Source: Christiangramia sabulilitoris (GTDB lineage Bacteria; Bacteroidota; Bacteroidia; Flavobacteriales; Flavobacteriaceae). From it: a stretch of DNA of 64,000 nucleotides. The position numbers and the translations under genes were made by a program. Of this stretch, positions 18,276 to 27,092 are shown one piece after another. The first letter of the stretch is position 1. Each line of letters starts with the position of its first letter. The stretch covers positions 469,500 through 533,499 of the forward strand of contig NZ_VHSF01000003.1 of the NCBI RefSeq assembly GCF_007050985.1, in the 5' to 3' direction. The notes below the pieces were generated by a model that did not search any database, was not told where the DNA came from, and worked only from the letters and a program-made list of their open reading frames with translations.

Positions 18276-19714
18276 GTCTTTAGATTTTGCAAAGAATTAT
18301 GGTGGGTAATAAAAATTTTGTATAAAAAATAGCTTATTAAAAGAACCTGTAGCATTCCCGAAATCCGAAAATATATGTCAGCCTCTATTTTTAATAATTC
18401 ACTTAGAAGCAATGAATAAATTATTAATCCAAAAATAGAATGAATATTCAAGTGAGTCTGTATCATTGTTACAAATAAACCCAAAAATAAAAAGGTTAAA
18501 AAGACAGGAATATAACCACCCTCTAAATAAGCCCAACCAAAGGTCGAAGGGGTTACAGAATTATTGGTTCCTCCAGTAATAGTTTTATATAACTTAGACC
18601 CAGTGTCTGATGCAGGTTTTTGAGGCAATAAACCTCTTGGTATAATCCAAGCAATAGGGATTAATAGATACCTGTCAAGATATTTATATTCATTCCAAGA
18701 TTGTTCAATTTGCACACTGTACATTGCCATAGGAAGTAAGGACAATCGATTAGAATAACTTTCACTTCCCGAAGAAATAAGCTCGGTTGTACTATCATTA
18801 AATGTCGAAACTATGGCTAGGTTTAGCGCTTGATTTTTATTTAATTTTGAATTATTTAGAATATCCCTGTAATTATTATTAATAGGGTATATTATAAAAA
18901 CTCCAACAATAATAATTAGAAAACTAACTTTTGGAATTTTTCTTCCAGAAAAAATATAGGGAACAGCAATTAAAATTATTGGCGTTAGAATATTTTCTTT
19001 CATTCCAGATAAAAATCCCACAATAAACTGCACTAGAAGAAAACTAATAAAGATACTGTTAAAAAATACACCACTTGATTTAAAAAAAAATTTTAGAACG
19101 GATAATAAAACTAGGAAAAAAGGAACCATTATTTGAATGGCCTGAAGTAAAAATGAATATTGGGAAATATTATGACTTTTATCACTACCATAACCTATAA
19201 AACCATTAAGCATTAAATAAACCTGAATAATACTTATAGAAATCGTTAGTAAATATATTAAATTAAGTCGTTTTACTTTATAAAATATTTCTTTTGAATA
19301 TTTTTTCTTCGAAGGAAAAGATTCTATAAATAATTGTCCAAACTTTAAGCCCAGCAATCCAATCAAAACTATAAATAGCAATACTAAAGCATTATCTGAT
19401 GAAACCAATTTCGTGTTATTCACCAAAATACTGCCTTCGGAATCAAGGAAAAAAGCAAGACTAAAAAAATTTAAAATTAAGGTGAGAAAAGTTCCCAAGC
19501 GAAACCAATCCAGCAATTTAGGAGTTTTTAATCTATACCAATTATTTACAAAAACTATAAGTGATAACTCAATTAAAACTCCACATAACAAAACCCCTGT
19601 TTTTAATTCGAAATTTTCAAGGGTGGTTAGTGCTATAATAGCATAGACAAAGTATGATATCCAAATTACGAATTTTAATAGCCAATACTTCTGTGGCGTT
19701 AAACTTAAATTCAT
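18272..19714 (-). CDS. Oligosaccharide repeat-unit polymerase, Wzy-like
   Basis: A membrane protein of 480 residues with about twelve hydrophobic segments and a long central non-membrane loop (about 300-400) containing 'WIIPRGLLPQKPASDTGSK'. That layout, with a large periplasmic loop, is typical of Wzy/O-antigen polymerases, which vary too much for clear motifs. It lies in an overlapping string with a glycosyltransferase on either side and near wzx. It likely joins undecaprenyl-linked repeat units in the periplasm. Very AT-rich: I count 15 G/C in the 60 bases at 18901-18960. Confidence 0.75.
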   Translation of the reverse strand: MNLSLTPQKYWLLKFVIWISYFVYAIIALTTLENFELKTGVLLCGVLIELSLIVFVNNWYRLKTPKLLDWFRLGTFLTLILNFFSLAFFLDSEGSILVNNTKLVSSDNALVLLFIVLIGLLGLKFGQLFIESFPSKKKYSKEIFYKVKRLNLIYLLTISISIIQVYLMLNGFIGYGSDKSHNISQYSFLLQAIQIMVPFFLVLLSVLKFFFKSSGVFFNSIFISFLLVQFIVGFLSGMKENILTPIILIAVPYIFSGRKIPKVSFLIIIVGVFIIYPINNNYRDILNNSKLNKNQALNLAIVSTFNDSTTELISSGSESYSNRLSLLPMAMYSVQIEQSWNEYKYLDRYLLIPIAWIIPRGLLPQKPASDTGSKLYKTITGGTNNSVTPSTFGWAYLEGGYIPVFLTFLFLGLFVTMIQTHLNIHSIFGLIIYSLLLSELLKIEADIYFRISGMLQVLLISYFLYKIFITHHNSLQNLKT

Positions 19715-20688
19715 AATTTAGAAAAAATGTCTTTCAACATGTTTTTATATGTATAATTCTCCTGAAAAAAAACTGAAAGCGTATTTCTTATCTTCCATCT
19801 TTCCTCTGGTTCATTTAAATAATACCTTATTTTTTCTTCAGCCTCATCAATGCTTTGGAAACTAATTAATTTTGGATCAATTGGAAGTAAATCTTCAAGA
19901 ATGGGTTTATAATCACAAATTTGAAAAGCCCCGGAACCAGTTATTTCAAAAAATTTATTATTTACAGATTCTACTTCAGCATAATGAAAATTATTGAATA
20001 CTATTTTGGCGCCATTTAAAATTTTCGCTTTTTCATCACCATAAATCCCTCTATTTTGAAAATTTTCATCAAGATAAGGGTCAAAGAATTTCGACTGATG
20101 GCCAAACATTGTTACATTAATATTTCTTTCTTTTAATAAACGTAGCATCCTATTCCTGTAGGGATATAAATTACCGAAACATAAAACTTCAATCTTAGTT
20201 TCATCTTCCAGCTCCTTAAAGGATCTATTAGGTTTTTTATGTACTCTCGGGTTAAATGCTTCCTGATACTGAAAGACATTTAAATTCAGTTTATTTTTCA
20301 TAAAGCTTACCATATAGGGGTCCTTAGAGAAATAAACATCATAGGGTTCAACAAAAAGCTGCTGATTTTGAAATGTAGTTAGTGCATCTGGGTTAATATG
20401 AATTATTTTAATTTCCTTTTTTTTAATTGATTTTACTACTAAAGGATGAATATGACGGTAGATTCCAATTACTAAATCCGGATTGTAGTTTAAAACCTCT
20501 TCTAATAATTTCTTATTTTTTTTCTCCACGTGCTTCTCACTTATCTGGGAGACTCCAAAGTCTATTTTTTTTGGAAGTAAATTTTTATAACTGAATATTT
20601 TAGCATCATGGCCTTGAGCTATTAATTCATCGTGAACATGATATTCTAAACTATCAAAGCTAATAGCACCTATAATGGCAATCTTCAT
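19711..20688 (-). CDS. CgeB-like glycosyltransferase
   Basis: The protein has 325 residues. It starts 'MKIAIIGAISFDSLEYHVHD' and holds 'IKIIHINPDALTTFQNQQLF', 'PYDVYFSKDPYMVSFM' and the C-terminal 'KFFEITGSGAFQICDY', which together match the CgeB/DUF3880 group of GT-B transferases (spore maturation protein-like). 4-base overlaps at both ends tie it to wzx upstream and wzy downstream. Substrate unknown. Confidence 0.78.
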   Translation of the reverse strand: MKIAIIGAISFDSLEYHVHDELIAQGHDAKIFSYKNLLPKKIDFGVSQISEKHVEKKNKKLLEEVLNYNPDLVIGIYRHIHPLVVKSIKKKEIKIIHINPDALTTFQNQQLFVEPYDVYFSKDPYMVSFMKNKLNLNVFQYQEAFNPRVHKKPNRSFKELEDETKIEVLCFGNLYPYRNRMLRLLKERNINVTMFGHQSKFFDPYLDENFQNRGIYGDEKAKILNGAKIVFNNFHYAEVESVNNKFFEITGSGAFQICDYKPILEDLLPIDPKLISFQSIDEAEEKIRYYLNEPEERWKIRNTLSVFFQENYTYKNMLKDIFSKL

Positions 20689-21929
20689 AAATTTTTAAAT
20701 TTAAAATAGATAAATCCAAATCTAATAAAAACTGAAGCCAACATAGCTGCGATTGCTCCATCCATACCAAAAACAGGAATTAATAATAAGCCAAGAATCA
20801 TATTAATAACGGCCGAGCTTATGTTACTGTATAAAATAATTTTTGTTTTGTGTGTAGCATAAAAAATCGTCTCATATAAAAAAGTTGCAGTCAAAATTAA
20901 AAAACACATAGCTATCCAAAAGATTATATAAAATCCTTCACTATAATTTTCGGATAATAATATTAATCCAATATAATCGGTAGTAAAATATATGCCTGCC
21001 AAAAGAAAACATCCCATTACAAAATATAAATTGCCATATTTAGAAATAGTAGCTTTCTTTAAATTGAGTGGATTATCCCGATAAATTATAGGGGTTAACA
21101 ATACTAAAAAAATTGGATTTAGCATTGAAAAAAATTTTGAACCTAAACTATAATTAGCATTGTAAATACCCACTTCTCTAAGGCCTAAATATGCCTCAAT
21201 CACATATCTATCAAAATAATTATTTATCCATGACCAAATTGCTAAAAACATTAAGGGGGCTGTGAAGGCCCAATGTTTTTTTAAGAAGCTTTTGAAATTT
21301 ATTGGAATTTCATTCTTGAAAATTTTAATCTTTCTCAAAAATAAGAAAGCACCAATTAACCCTATCGCTATTTGCATGCCCCAAAGCAGAAGATTATCTA
21401 TTGTAAACTGAGGAATAAAATAAAATACCGAAATTAAAAATATCAATCCCGCAATTGACTTTAGAATGCTTAATGTAGAAAATCGATTTATCTTATCAAG
21501 GACATTGAATTGATCCATTAAAATTGCTGAAATAATATTAAGAGGAATTAGTACTAAAAACACTAATAATAATTGCCAACTTGAATACTCTCCTGATTTA
21601 TAAACTGTAAAAAATAAAGCAAGACTTAAGAAAAGCAGCAAAGAAAGGCCTGCAGTAATTGATATAAATGGTCTATATCCTATTTCAGGAAGTAATTTTT
21701 GATATGATGCCTTGATAAATGTAATTGAGGGTCCAACAAGGAGGGAAAAAAAGAAAGTAAAAGCCGCAAATTGTAGATTATATAATCCAAATTGATCTGG
21801 CATTATAAACTCTGCAATTAATTTACCGGACACCAAAGCTACTATTGCATTGGTCATTTGAGTAGCAACAAGAAAATTTCGTTTTTTATTTCCAAGAAGA
21901 TTTCTCGTCAAACTTCTTTTTTCTTTCAC
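20685..21929 (-). CDS. Oligosaccharide flippase, Wzx-like (MOP superfamily)
   Basis: A membrane protein of 414 residues with about twelve to fourteen hydrophobic segments. The N-terminal 'ALVSGKLIAEFIMPDQFGLY' pattern and the central 'WINNYFDRYVIEAYLGLREV' stretch fit polysaccharide flippases of the RfbX/Wzx type. It is expected to flip lipid-linked repeat units across the inner membrane for the Wzy-like polymerase two genes downstream. It starts 27 bases after the broken cupin gene. Confidence 0.88.
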   Translation of the reverse strand: MKEKRSLTRNLLGNKKRNFLVATQMTNAIVALVSGKLIAEFIMPDQFGLYNLQFAAFTFFFSLLVGPSITFIKASYQKLLPEIGYRPFISITAGLSLLLFLSLALFFTVYKSGEYSSWQLLLVFLVLIPLNIISAILMDQFNVLDKINRFSTLSILKSIAGLIFLISVFYFIPQFTIDNLLLWGMQIAIGLIGAFLFLRKIKIFKNEIPINFKSFLKKHWAFTAPLMFLAIWSWINNYFDRYVIEAYLGLREVGIYNANYSLGSKFFSMLNPIFLVLLTPIIYRDNPLNLKKATISKYGNLYFVMGCFLLAGIYFTTDYIGLILLSENYSEGFYIIFWIAMCFLILTATFLYETIFYATHKTKIILYSNISSAVINMILGLLLIPVFGMDGAIAAMLASVFIRFGFIYFKFKNL

Positions 21930-21956
21930 TTTTCTGAAGAATTTATTATATCAAAA

Positions 21957-22298
21957 TTAACTCCTATCATAATCATCCTCAATTCTTACAATATCATCCT
22001 CGCCAAAATATGTTCCGTGTTGAACTTCGATGAAGACAACTGTTTCATCTGTAGCATTTTCTATCCTATGCTTTGCTCCTAGGGGAATAATAGCGGTTTC
22101 ACCGGTTGCATAGTCTTTTATTGCTCCGTCAAGGGTGATTCGACCGGTACCCTGTACAATGGTCCAGGCTTCTGCACGTTTGTGGTGATACTGGTAGGAA
22201 AGGCGCCCTCCCGGATTTATTTCTATTCTTTTTACCTTATGGGTGTCGGCATCTTCCAACACCCAATATTACCCCCAGGGCCGAATATCATGTTCCAT
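21957..22298 (-). pseudogene. Mannose-6-phosphate isomerase-type cupin with in-frame stop near the N-terminus
   Basis: Read from the ATG at 22298 the frame gives 'MEHDIRPWG', then TAA (22269-22271), then 'YWVLEDADTHKVKRI' and a complete cupin domain ('GGRLSYQYHHKRAEAWTIVQ', 'IIPLGAKHRIEN'). RPWG followed by one residue and Y is the usual N-terminus of type II mannose-6-phosphate isomerase/ManC C-terminal domains, so the stop replaces a single codon. A GTG at 22262 or a re-start could still yield the cupin core, so function may be reduced and not lost. It lies just downstream of manC. Confidence 0.7.
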
Positions 22299-22363
22299 TT
22301 ATTAAAAAAATTCCGTTGATTTTAAAATTTAATTCCGCGGATTAATGCGGATTCCGCGAATAG

Positions 22364-23365
22364 TTATTTAATGAGTAAGGATTGCTCATGCTCCAGTTTT
22401 TGATATATGTGCTTTACGTCCTGAGAAACCTCTTTTTGCAGTACGAGGTTAGCATCATCAGTACAGACAAAAATGCTATTCTTCATGCCTACAAAAGCAG
22501 TGAATTTCTCACAGCCAATGACCATGTTGCCTTCCAGGTCTACCGGATGACCCAGTTCGCGGAGATAGTTATAAATAGCCTCGAAGCTGCCCATATCACT
22601 CCATTCAAAAGCTGAAGGCACCACTTTCATTTTTGCGCTCTTTTCCATTACCGCATAATCCACACTAATTGCGGGGATCTCGAGAGAAGAAAGAGTTTCC
22701 AGTCGGCCGTCTTTAGCTTCTTCCCATGCCGAAAGTGATATAGTATAGACCTGTGGAGCATATTTTTGTAGTTCCTCTAAAAATACTCTGGCTTTAAAAC
22801 AAAACATCCCGCTGTTCCAAAGGAAGGCGCCTTTATCAAGAAAATTCTGTGCTGTTGCAGCATTCGGTTTTTCCCTGAAGCTCAGGACATTGTTGTCTGA
22901 GTATTCTATGTAACCATATCCTGTTTCAGGTCGGGTAGGCTGGATTCCAAAGGTTACTATGTTGTCTTGTTCAGCTAAGGCTATTGCCTGCTCCACTGCG
23001 AGAGTGTATTCAGGACCTTCTTTGATGATGTGATCGGCCGGAGTTACCAATAGAATATCTTCCGGTTGGGCTGTAAAGGCAGCAAAAGCGATTGCGGGAG
23101 CGGTATTTCTAGGAGTAGCCTCTACAATATTCGTGTAATCAAACATTCCTAATTTTGAAAGAGACTTTTCAGAAAGCTCATTATTATCTGCATTTCCCAC
23201 TACGTTTAATTTTGTAGTAAGAGAAAAATTTCTTTTTACCGATAGTTCAAAAAGTGAGTAGCCCCCAAACAGGTCAATATACTGCTTGGGCCTGGACTTG
23301 CGTGAAAGTGGCCAGAGCCTGCTGCCCACTCCACCCGTGAGCAAAACGTGAATGATTTCAGACAT
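22364..23365 (-). CDS. manC: Mannose-1-phosphate guanylyltransferase
   Basis: A nucleotidyltransferase of 333 residues with 'GGVGSRLWPLSRKSRPKQ' near the N-terminus, 'ATPRNTAPAIAFAA' and 'VTPADHII'. It makes GDP-mannose from mannose-1-phosphate and GTP. The isomerase cupin that is often fused to ManC is here a separate, damaged gene downstream. The start overlaps the stop of the dehydrogenase gene by one base (TAATG type). GDP-mannose or a derivative is a likely building block of the polymer. Confidence 0.92.
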   Translation of the reverse strand: MSEIIHVLLTGGVGSRLWPLSRKSRPKQYIDLFGGYSLFELSVKRNFSLTTKLNVVGNADNNELSEKSLSKLGMFDYTNIVEATPRNTAPAIAFAAFTAQPEDILLVTPADHIIKEGPEYTLAVEQAIALAEQDNIVTFGIQPTRPETGYGYIEYSDNNVLSFREKPNAATAQNFLDKGAFLWNSGMFCFKARVFLEELQKYAPQVYTISLSAWEEAKDGRLETLSSLEIPAISVDYAVMEKSAKMKVVPSAFEWSDMGSFEAIYNYLRELGHPVDLEGNMVIGCEKFTAFVGMKNSIFVCTDDANLVLQKEVSQDVKHIYQKLEHEQSLLIK

Positions 23366-24738
23366 TAGAGCTTTCCATTAGATCTTAACAATATTCCCTT
23401 CACATCATAAACCACCGCATTTTCATTCTTGAGAGTTTCTAAATCCATCGCCAAAAACTCCTTATGCGCCACAGCTAAAACCACAGCACCAAACTTTTGC
23501 TGCGGTAATTGGTTGGTAGTTTGTAGGCCATATTCGCATTGTACTTCTTCCGGGTTAGCCAGGGGATCATAAATAGTAATATTAGTTCCGTAAGATTTCA
23601 ATTCTTCGACCACATCTACCACCTTAGTGTTTCGTACGTCCGGGCAATTCTCTTTAAAGGTGATTCCCAACACCAGGATGTTCGCTCCTTTAACCTTCAA
23701 ATCATTTTGAAGCATCAATTTTATGACTTCTGAGGCTACATATTTACCCATAGAGTCGTTCATGCGCCTTCCAGCAAGGATGATCTCCGGGTGGTATCCA
23801 ATTTCCTGTGCCTTTTGAGCCAGGTAATATGGATCTACCCCTATACAATGCCCACCAACCAGTCCCGGTTTAAAAGGCAAGAAGTTCCATTTGGTACCAG
23901 CGGCTTCCAGAACAGCGTTGGTGTCAATGTTCATCTTGTTAAAGATCTTCGCCAATTCATTTACAAAGGCAATATTGATATCCCTTTGAGAATTCTCGAT
24001 CACCTTGGCGGCCTCAGCAACTTTTATACTTGGCGCCAGATGAGTACCTGCGGTAATCACGCTTTTATAAAGCTCATCTACCTTTTTTCCAACCTCAGGA
24101 GTAGAACCTGCGGTCACCTTTAAGATCTTCTCTACCGTGTGTTCTTTATCTCCGGGATTGATACGCTCAGGCGAATAGCCTACAAAGAAATCTTCATTGA
24201 ATTTTAATCCACTTACTCGTTCCAACACCGGCACACATTCATCCTCTGTCACTCCCGGATAAACCGTTGATTCATAAATTACGATATCTCCTTTTTTCAA
24301 AACACTTCCTACAGCCTCACTGCTTTTATATAACGGAGTAAGATCGGGTCGGTTATTTTTATCGATTGGTGTGGGGACGGTTATCACATAATAATTACAG
24401 TCGGCAATGTCTCCAAGATCAGTGGTGCAGTAAAGGCCGTTTTTCACCTCAACTTCTTCTTTAACCTCGAATATGTCTCCCTGGAATCCGCTTGCAACGG
24501 TATCAGAAAGCTGCAGGTGTAACGAAGGCTCAGAAACAAACGGATAATTTGCCAGTAATACTTTTCTTAAAACCTCATCTTCAACTTCCAGGGTGGAGTC
24601 ATGGCCTTTTCTTAGCTCCTTTACCCGGTTTAAATTTATATCGAATCCTATAACCGGAAATTTAGTAGCAAATAACCTGGCCAGAGGCAAGCCTACATAC
24701 CCCAGGCCTATAACCGCAATTCTTGGTTGATCGTTCAT
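23365..24738 (-). CDS. Nucleotide-sugar dehydrogenase, TviB/WbpO-like (UDP-HexNAc to UDP-HexNAcA)
   Basis: The protein has 457 residues. The N-terminal Rossmann motif is 'IAVIGLGYVGLPLARLFA'. The catalytic Cys lies in 'PGLVGGHCIGVDPYYLA', and the C-terminal UDP-binding domain in 'NILVLGITFKENCPDVRNTK'. The sequence resembles TviB/WbpO, which oxidise UDP-GlcNAc or UDP-GalNAc at C6. A UDP-ManNAc (WecC) role with the nearby wecB is also possible. It supplies an acidic sugar for the polysaccharide. Confidence 0.9.
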   Translation of the reverse strand: MNDQPRIAVIGLGYVGLPLARLFATKFPVIGFDINLNRVKELRKGHDSTLEVEDEVLRKVLLANYPFVSEPSLHLQLSDTVASGFQGDIFEVKEEVEVKNGLYCTTDLGDIADCNYYVITVPTPIDKNNRPDLTPLYKSSEAVGSVLKKGDIVIYESTVYPGVTEDECVPVLERVSGLKFNEDFFVGYSPERINPGDKEHTVEKILKVTAGSTPEVGKKVDELYKSVITAGTHLAPSIKVAEAAKVIENSQRDINIAFVNELAKIFNKMNIDTNAVLEAAGTKWNFLPFKPGLVGGHCIGVDPYYLAQKAQEIGYHPEIILAGRRMNDSMGKYVASEVIKLMLQNDLKVKGANILVLGITFKENCPDVRNTKVVDVVEELKSYGTNITIYDPLANPEEVQCEYGLQTTNQLPQQKFGAVVLAVAHKEFLAMDLETLKNENAVVYDVKGILLRSNGKL

Positions 24739-24759
24739 TTTTGAAAAATTATTTTGTAA

Positions 24760-25003
24760 TTAAAACAGGGCTTCGCCGCCGTGAGTCCCAGTGAGGAACT
24801 CCCGTAAAATATTTTTATAAACCTGAGGGAAAAGATCTTAGTCAGGAAAGACTAAGAAATCACATAAGTAGGGTTGGTCAGGTCATCATTTTCTTACAGC
24901 CCGCAAATATATACTGAACTGTTAGTTGGGGCAAAGGCTTTAATGTTAAATTTTTAACTTTTTTTAAGTGCTTATTAACAATAACGATGTAATGGGGTTT
25001 TAG
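24760..25003. repeat. Intergenic repeats and small hairpins
   Basis: The gap after the dehydrogenase gene holds a GGCTTCGCCGCCGTGAGTCC stretch with a GAGT...ACTC dyad, and CTTAGTCAGGAAAGACTAAG (24836-24855), a 7-bp stem with a 6-base loop. Neither is followed by a strong T-run, so I do not call a terminator. No gene is seen. Confidence 0.4.
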
Positions 25004-25190
25004 CTTCTCGATACATTTTCCAACCATTTCCATGGTTGGAAAACACTCGAAGTGACGGGCGTGCTTCTCTTATAAAAACTATTGCCGTTAGGTCGAGAAG
25101 ATTGGAAGATGCAGTAGCAGATTTGAATTTGTATCGACTTCTCGATACAATTTTATCTCAATTCTTCCGATAAAATCACTCGAAGTGACG
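25004..25190. repeat. Hairpin element array (L-R-L)
   Basis: L at 25004-25058 has the longest inner stem of its kind, TTTTCCAACCAT pairing with ATGGTTGGAAAA. R lies at 25086-25138, and a second L at 25138-25190 starts within R's last base, so GTATCGAC runs straight into CTTCTCGATAC. The array ends 6 bases from the 3' end of cysQ. Confidence 0.85.
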
Positions 25191-25196
25191 TTTAAC

Positions 25197-25985
25197 TTAC
25201 TTTACTAGAAACCAGTTATTCAGCAGTTCTTGACGGTTGTATAGCATCTCCTCCCCTGTTTTATGATCTATGACGGTCTTGCCGGCGAATGAACAGATAG
25301 CCTGCCCGGCGGCGGTATCCCACTCCATAGTCGGAGCGAAACGAGGATATTCATTCGCCACACCCTCGGCGACCATACAGAGCTTTAAAGAACTTCCTTT
25401 GGAAATGGTTTTTATTTCCCCGTGTTCTTTTTCTAAAGATTTGATATATTCTTCGGTTTCCGGGGAAAGGTGAGATTTGCTGGCAACTACGGTGTATTTT
25501 TTATTATCTATTGCTATTGGTAATTTATTTGCCTTAGAAATAATTTCCTCCAATGTTGAATAAGCTGTAATACCCTCAAGTTTAAAAGCACCTGATTCCT
25601 TAGACGCAAAATACAGTTGCTCTAATGCCGGTACATAGATCACTCCCAACACAGGTTTTTGACCCTCTACCAAAGCGATATTGACGGTGAACTCACCATT
25701 GCGTTTGATAAATTCCTTGGTACCGTCTATAGGATCCACGATCCAGAGTTTTTTCCAGGTCCTCCTGGTCTCATAAGGCAAATGTGCGCCTTCCTCAGAC
25801 AGTACCGGAATACCGGTTTGCTCCAGATGTTTCATAATGATCCTGTGAGAGGCGAGATCGGCTTTGGTAAGCGGGGAATCATCCCCTTTGAAATCGACTT
25901 CAAAGTCTTCATTCTCGTAGATCTCCATGATCCTTTTTCCTGCTTCGAGGGAGGCTTGTATAGCGGTGTGTAGTAGGTGTTGCAT
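25197..25985 (-). CDS. cysQ: 3'(2'),5'-bisphosphate nucleotidase (PAP phosphatase)
   Basis: The protein has 262 residues of the inositol-monophosphatase superfamily. Metal-site motifs are 'DDSPLTKADLASH', 'LSEEG' and 'LWIVDPIDGTKEF', with 'MEWDTAAGQAI' near the C-terminus. CysQ recycles the PAP left by sulfotransfer and sulfate assimilation. Its position between sugar genes of this locus raises the possibility of a sulfated polymer, but no sulfotransferase is seen in the window. Hairpin arrays flank it on both sides. Confidence 0.93.
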   Translation of the reverse strand: MQHLLHTAIQASLEAGKRIMEIYENEDFEVDFKGDDSPLTKADLASHRIIMKHLEQTGIPVLSEEGAHLPYETRRTWKKLWIVDPIDGTKEFIKRNGEFTVNIALVEGQKPVLGVIYVPALEQLYFASKESGAFKLEGITAYSTLEEIISKANKLPIAIDNKKYTVVASKSHLSPETEEYIKSLEKEHGEIKTISKGSSLKLCMVAEGVANEYPRFAPTMEWDTAAGQAICSFAGKTVIDHKTGEEMLYNRQELLNNWFLVK

Positions 25986-26043
25986 TTGATATTTTTTTTA
26001 CATTCCAGATTCGGAATGCAGACAAAGCAAAGTTACTATTTTA

Positions 26044-26252
26044 CTTCTCGATACATTTCCCAGAAACTATCGTTTCTGGAAAACACTCGAAGTGACGACC
26101 GTGCTTCTCTTATAAAAATCCAACACTGTCAGTTCGAGTGAATTTAAAGCTGCGGCAGCAGGTTTGAATTTGTATATAGAACCGAGGTAGTAAACCACTT
26201 CTCGATACGATTTTCTCTCAGTAACCTTCGACAAAATCACTCGAAGTGACGG
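26044..26252. repeat. Hairpin element array (L-R-L) at the 3' side of GIY-YIG copy 1
   Basis: L at 26044-26097 has the stem CCAGAAAC/GTTTCTGG. R lies at 26127-26182. L at 26197-26252 has a GATTTT/AAAATC stem. The last L stops 4 bases before the GIY-YIG stop codon. Confidence 0.85.
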
Positions 26253-26256
26253 TATA

Positions 26257-26547
26257 TTATTCGAAACTTTTCCTGGCCAGGTTGGGTAACTCATCATATT
26301 TGCCATCGAATAAAGCCTGCTTTTTGAGCCTAGACCATTTTTTGATCTGCTTCTCCTTTTCTATCGCCAGATTGATATCAGTAAATTCCGAATACCAGAC
26401 CAGCTCTACAGGTTTTCGTTTTTCAGTATAACTACCAGGATGAGCTCCTGAATTGTGTTCTTCCAGTCTTTTTTCTAAATAAGAGGTTACACCGGTGTAA
26501 TAAGTATCGTCGGAACATTTAAGTATATAAACATAGCTTAACTTCAT
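26257..26547 (-). CDS. GIY-YIG nuclease domain protein, repeat-bracketed copy 1
   Basis: A 96-residue single-domain GIY-YIG protein. The motif reads 'VYILKCSDDTYYTGVT' (residues 6-21), followed by Arg27/His31 in 'LEKRLEEH' and the Glu-containing helix 'AIEKEKQIKKWSR'. It resembles the UPF0213/YhbQ-type group, whose cell role is poorly defined (DNA nicking or nuclease activity). The copy at 29405-29695 matches at 85 of 96 residues by my count. Each lies between CTTCTCGATAC hairpin elements a few bases from the stop codon and a few dozen from the start. It interrupts the sugar-gene order (rmlB to cysQ), as expected of a mobile insert. Confidence 0.9.
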   Translation of the reverse strand: MKLSYVYILKCSDDTYYTGVTSYLEKRLEEHNSGAHPGSYTEKRKPVELVWYSEFTDINLAIEKEKQIKKWSRLKKQALFDGKYDELPNLARKSFE

Positions 26548-26573
26548 TATAAAGAGTTGGTTTTAAAAAATCA

Positions 26574-27047
26574 CTTCTCGATACTTTTCCCTGCAATTTG
26601 CATTGCCGGGAAACACTCGAAGTGACGGGCGCGCTTCTTTTTACACAAACTATTGCCGTCAGTTCGAGTGGATTTAAAGCTGCGGGAGCGGCTTTGAATT
26701 TGAATCGACTTCTCGATAAAATTTTATCTCAATTCTTTCGATAAAATCACTCGAAGTGACGATCTATCCCCCTTAAAATTCTAATCCACGTCAGTTCGAG
26801 TGGATTTGAAGATGCGGAAGCAGATTCAAATATGTATCGAGAACAGAGGTGCCAAATCACTTCTCGATACGATTTTCCCTCAGTAACCTTCGGCAAAATC
26901 ACTCGAAGTAACGATTCACTCCCCTTAAAACCCTGATCCACGTCAGTTCAAGTGGATTTGAAGATGCGAGAGCAGATTCAAATTTGAATCGACTTCTCGA
27001 TACGATTTTCTCTCAGTAACCTTCGATAAAATCACTCGAAGTGACGG
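26574..27047. repeat. Hairpin element array (4 L, 3 R alternating)
   Basis: L elements lie at 26574-26628, 26709-26761, 26860-26913 and 26993-27047, with R elements at about 26657-26709, 26789-26842 and 26941-26992. The period is roughly 135-150 bases. Two spacer types alternate: one begins GGGCG(T/C)GCTTCT, the other GATCTATCCCCCTTAAAATT. The stems differ between copies yet remain paired (TTTCCC with GGGAAA; ATTTTATC with GATAAAAT). The array fills the gap between GIY-YIG copy 1 and rmlB; no gene is seen. Confidence 0.88.
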
Positions 27048-27092
27048 TATACTATAACAGTTAAATGAAGCTTACGGCATTTAGCTTAATGC

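Noticed and set aside
26067-26306. 79-codon minus-strand frame overlapping GIY-YIG copy 1
   Set aside because: It runs through an L-R-L array and into the true gene in another frame; no start signal or family.
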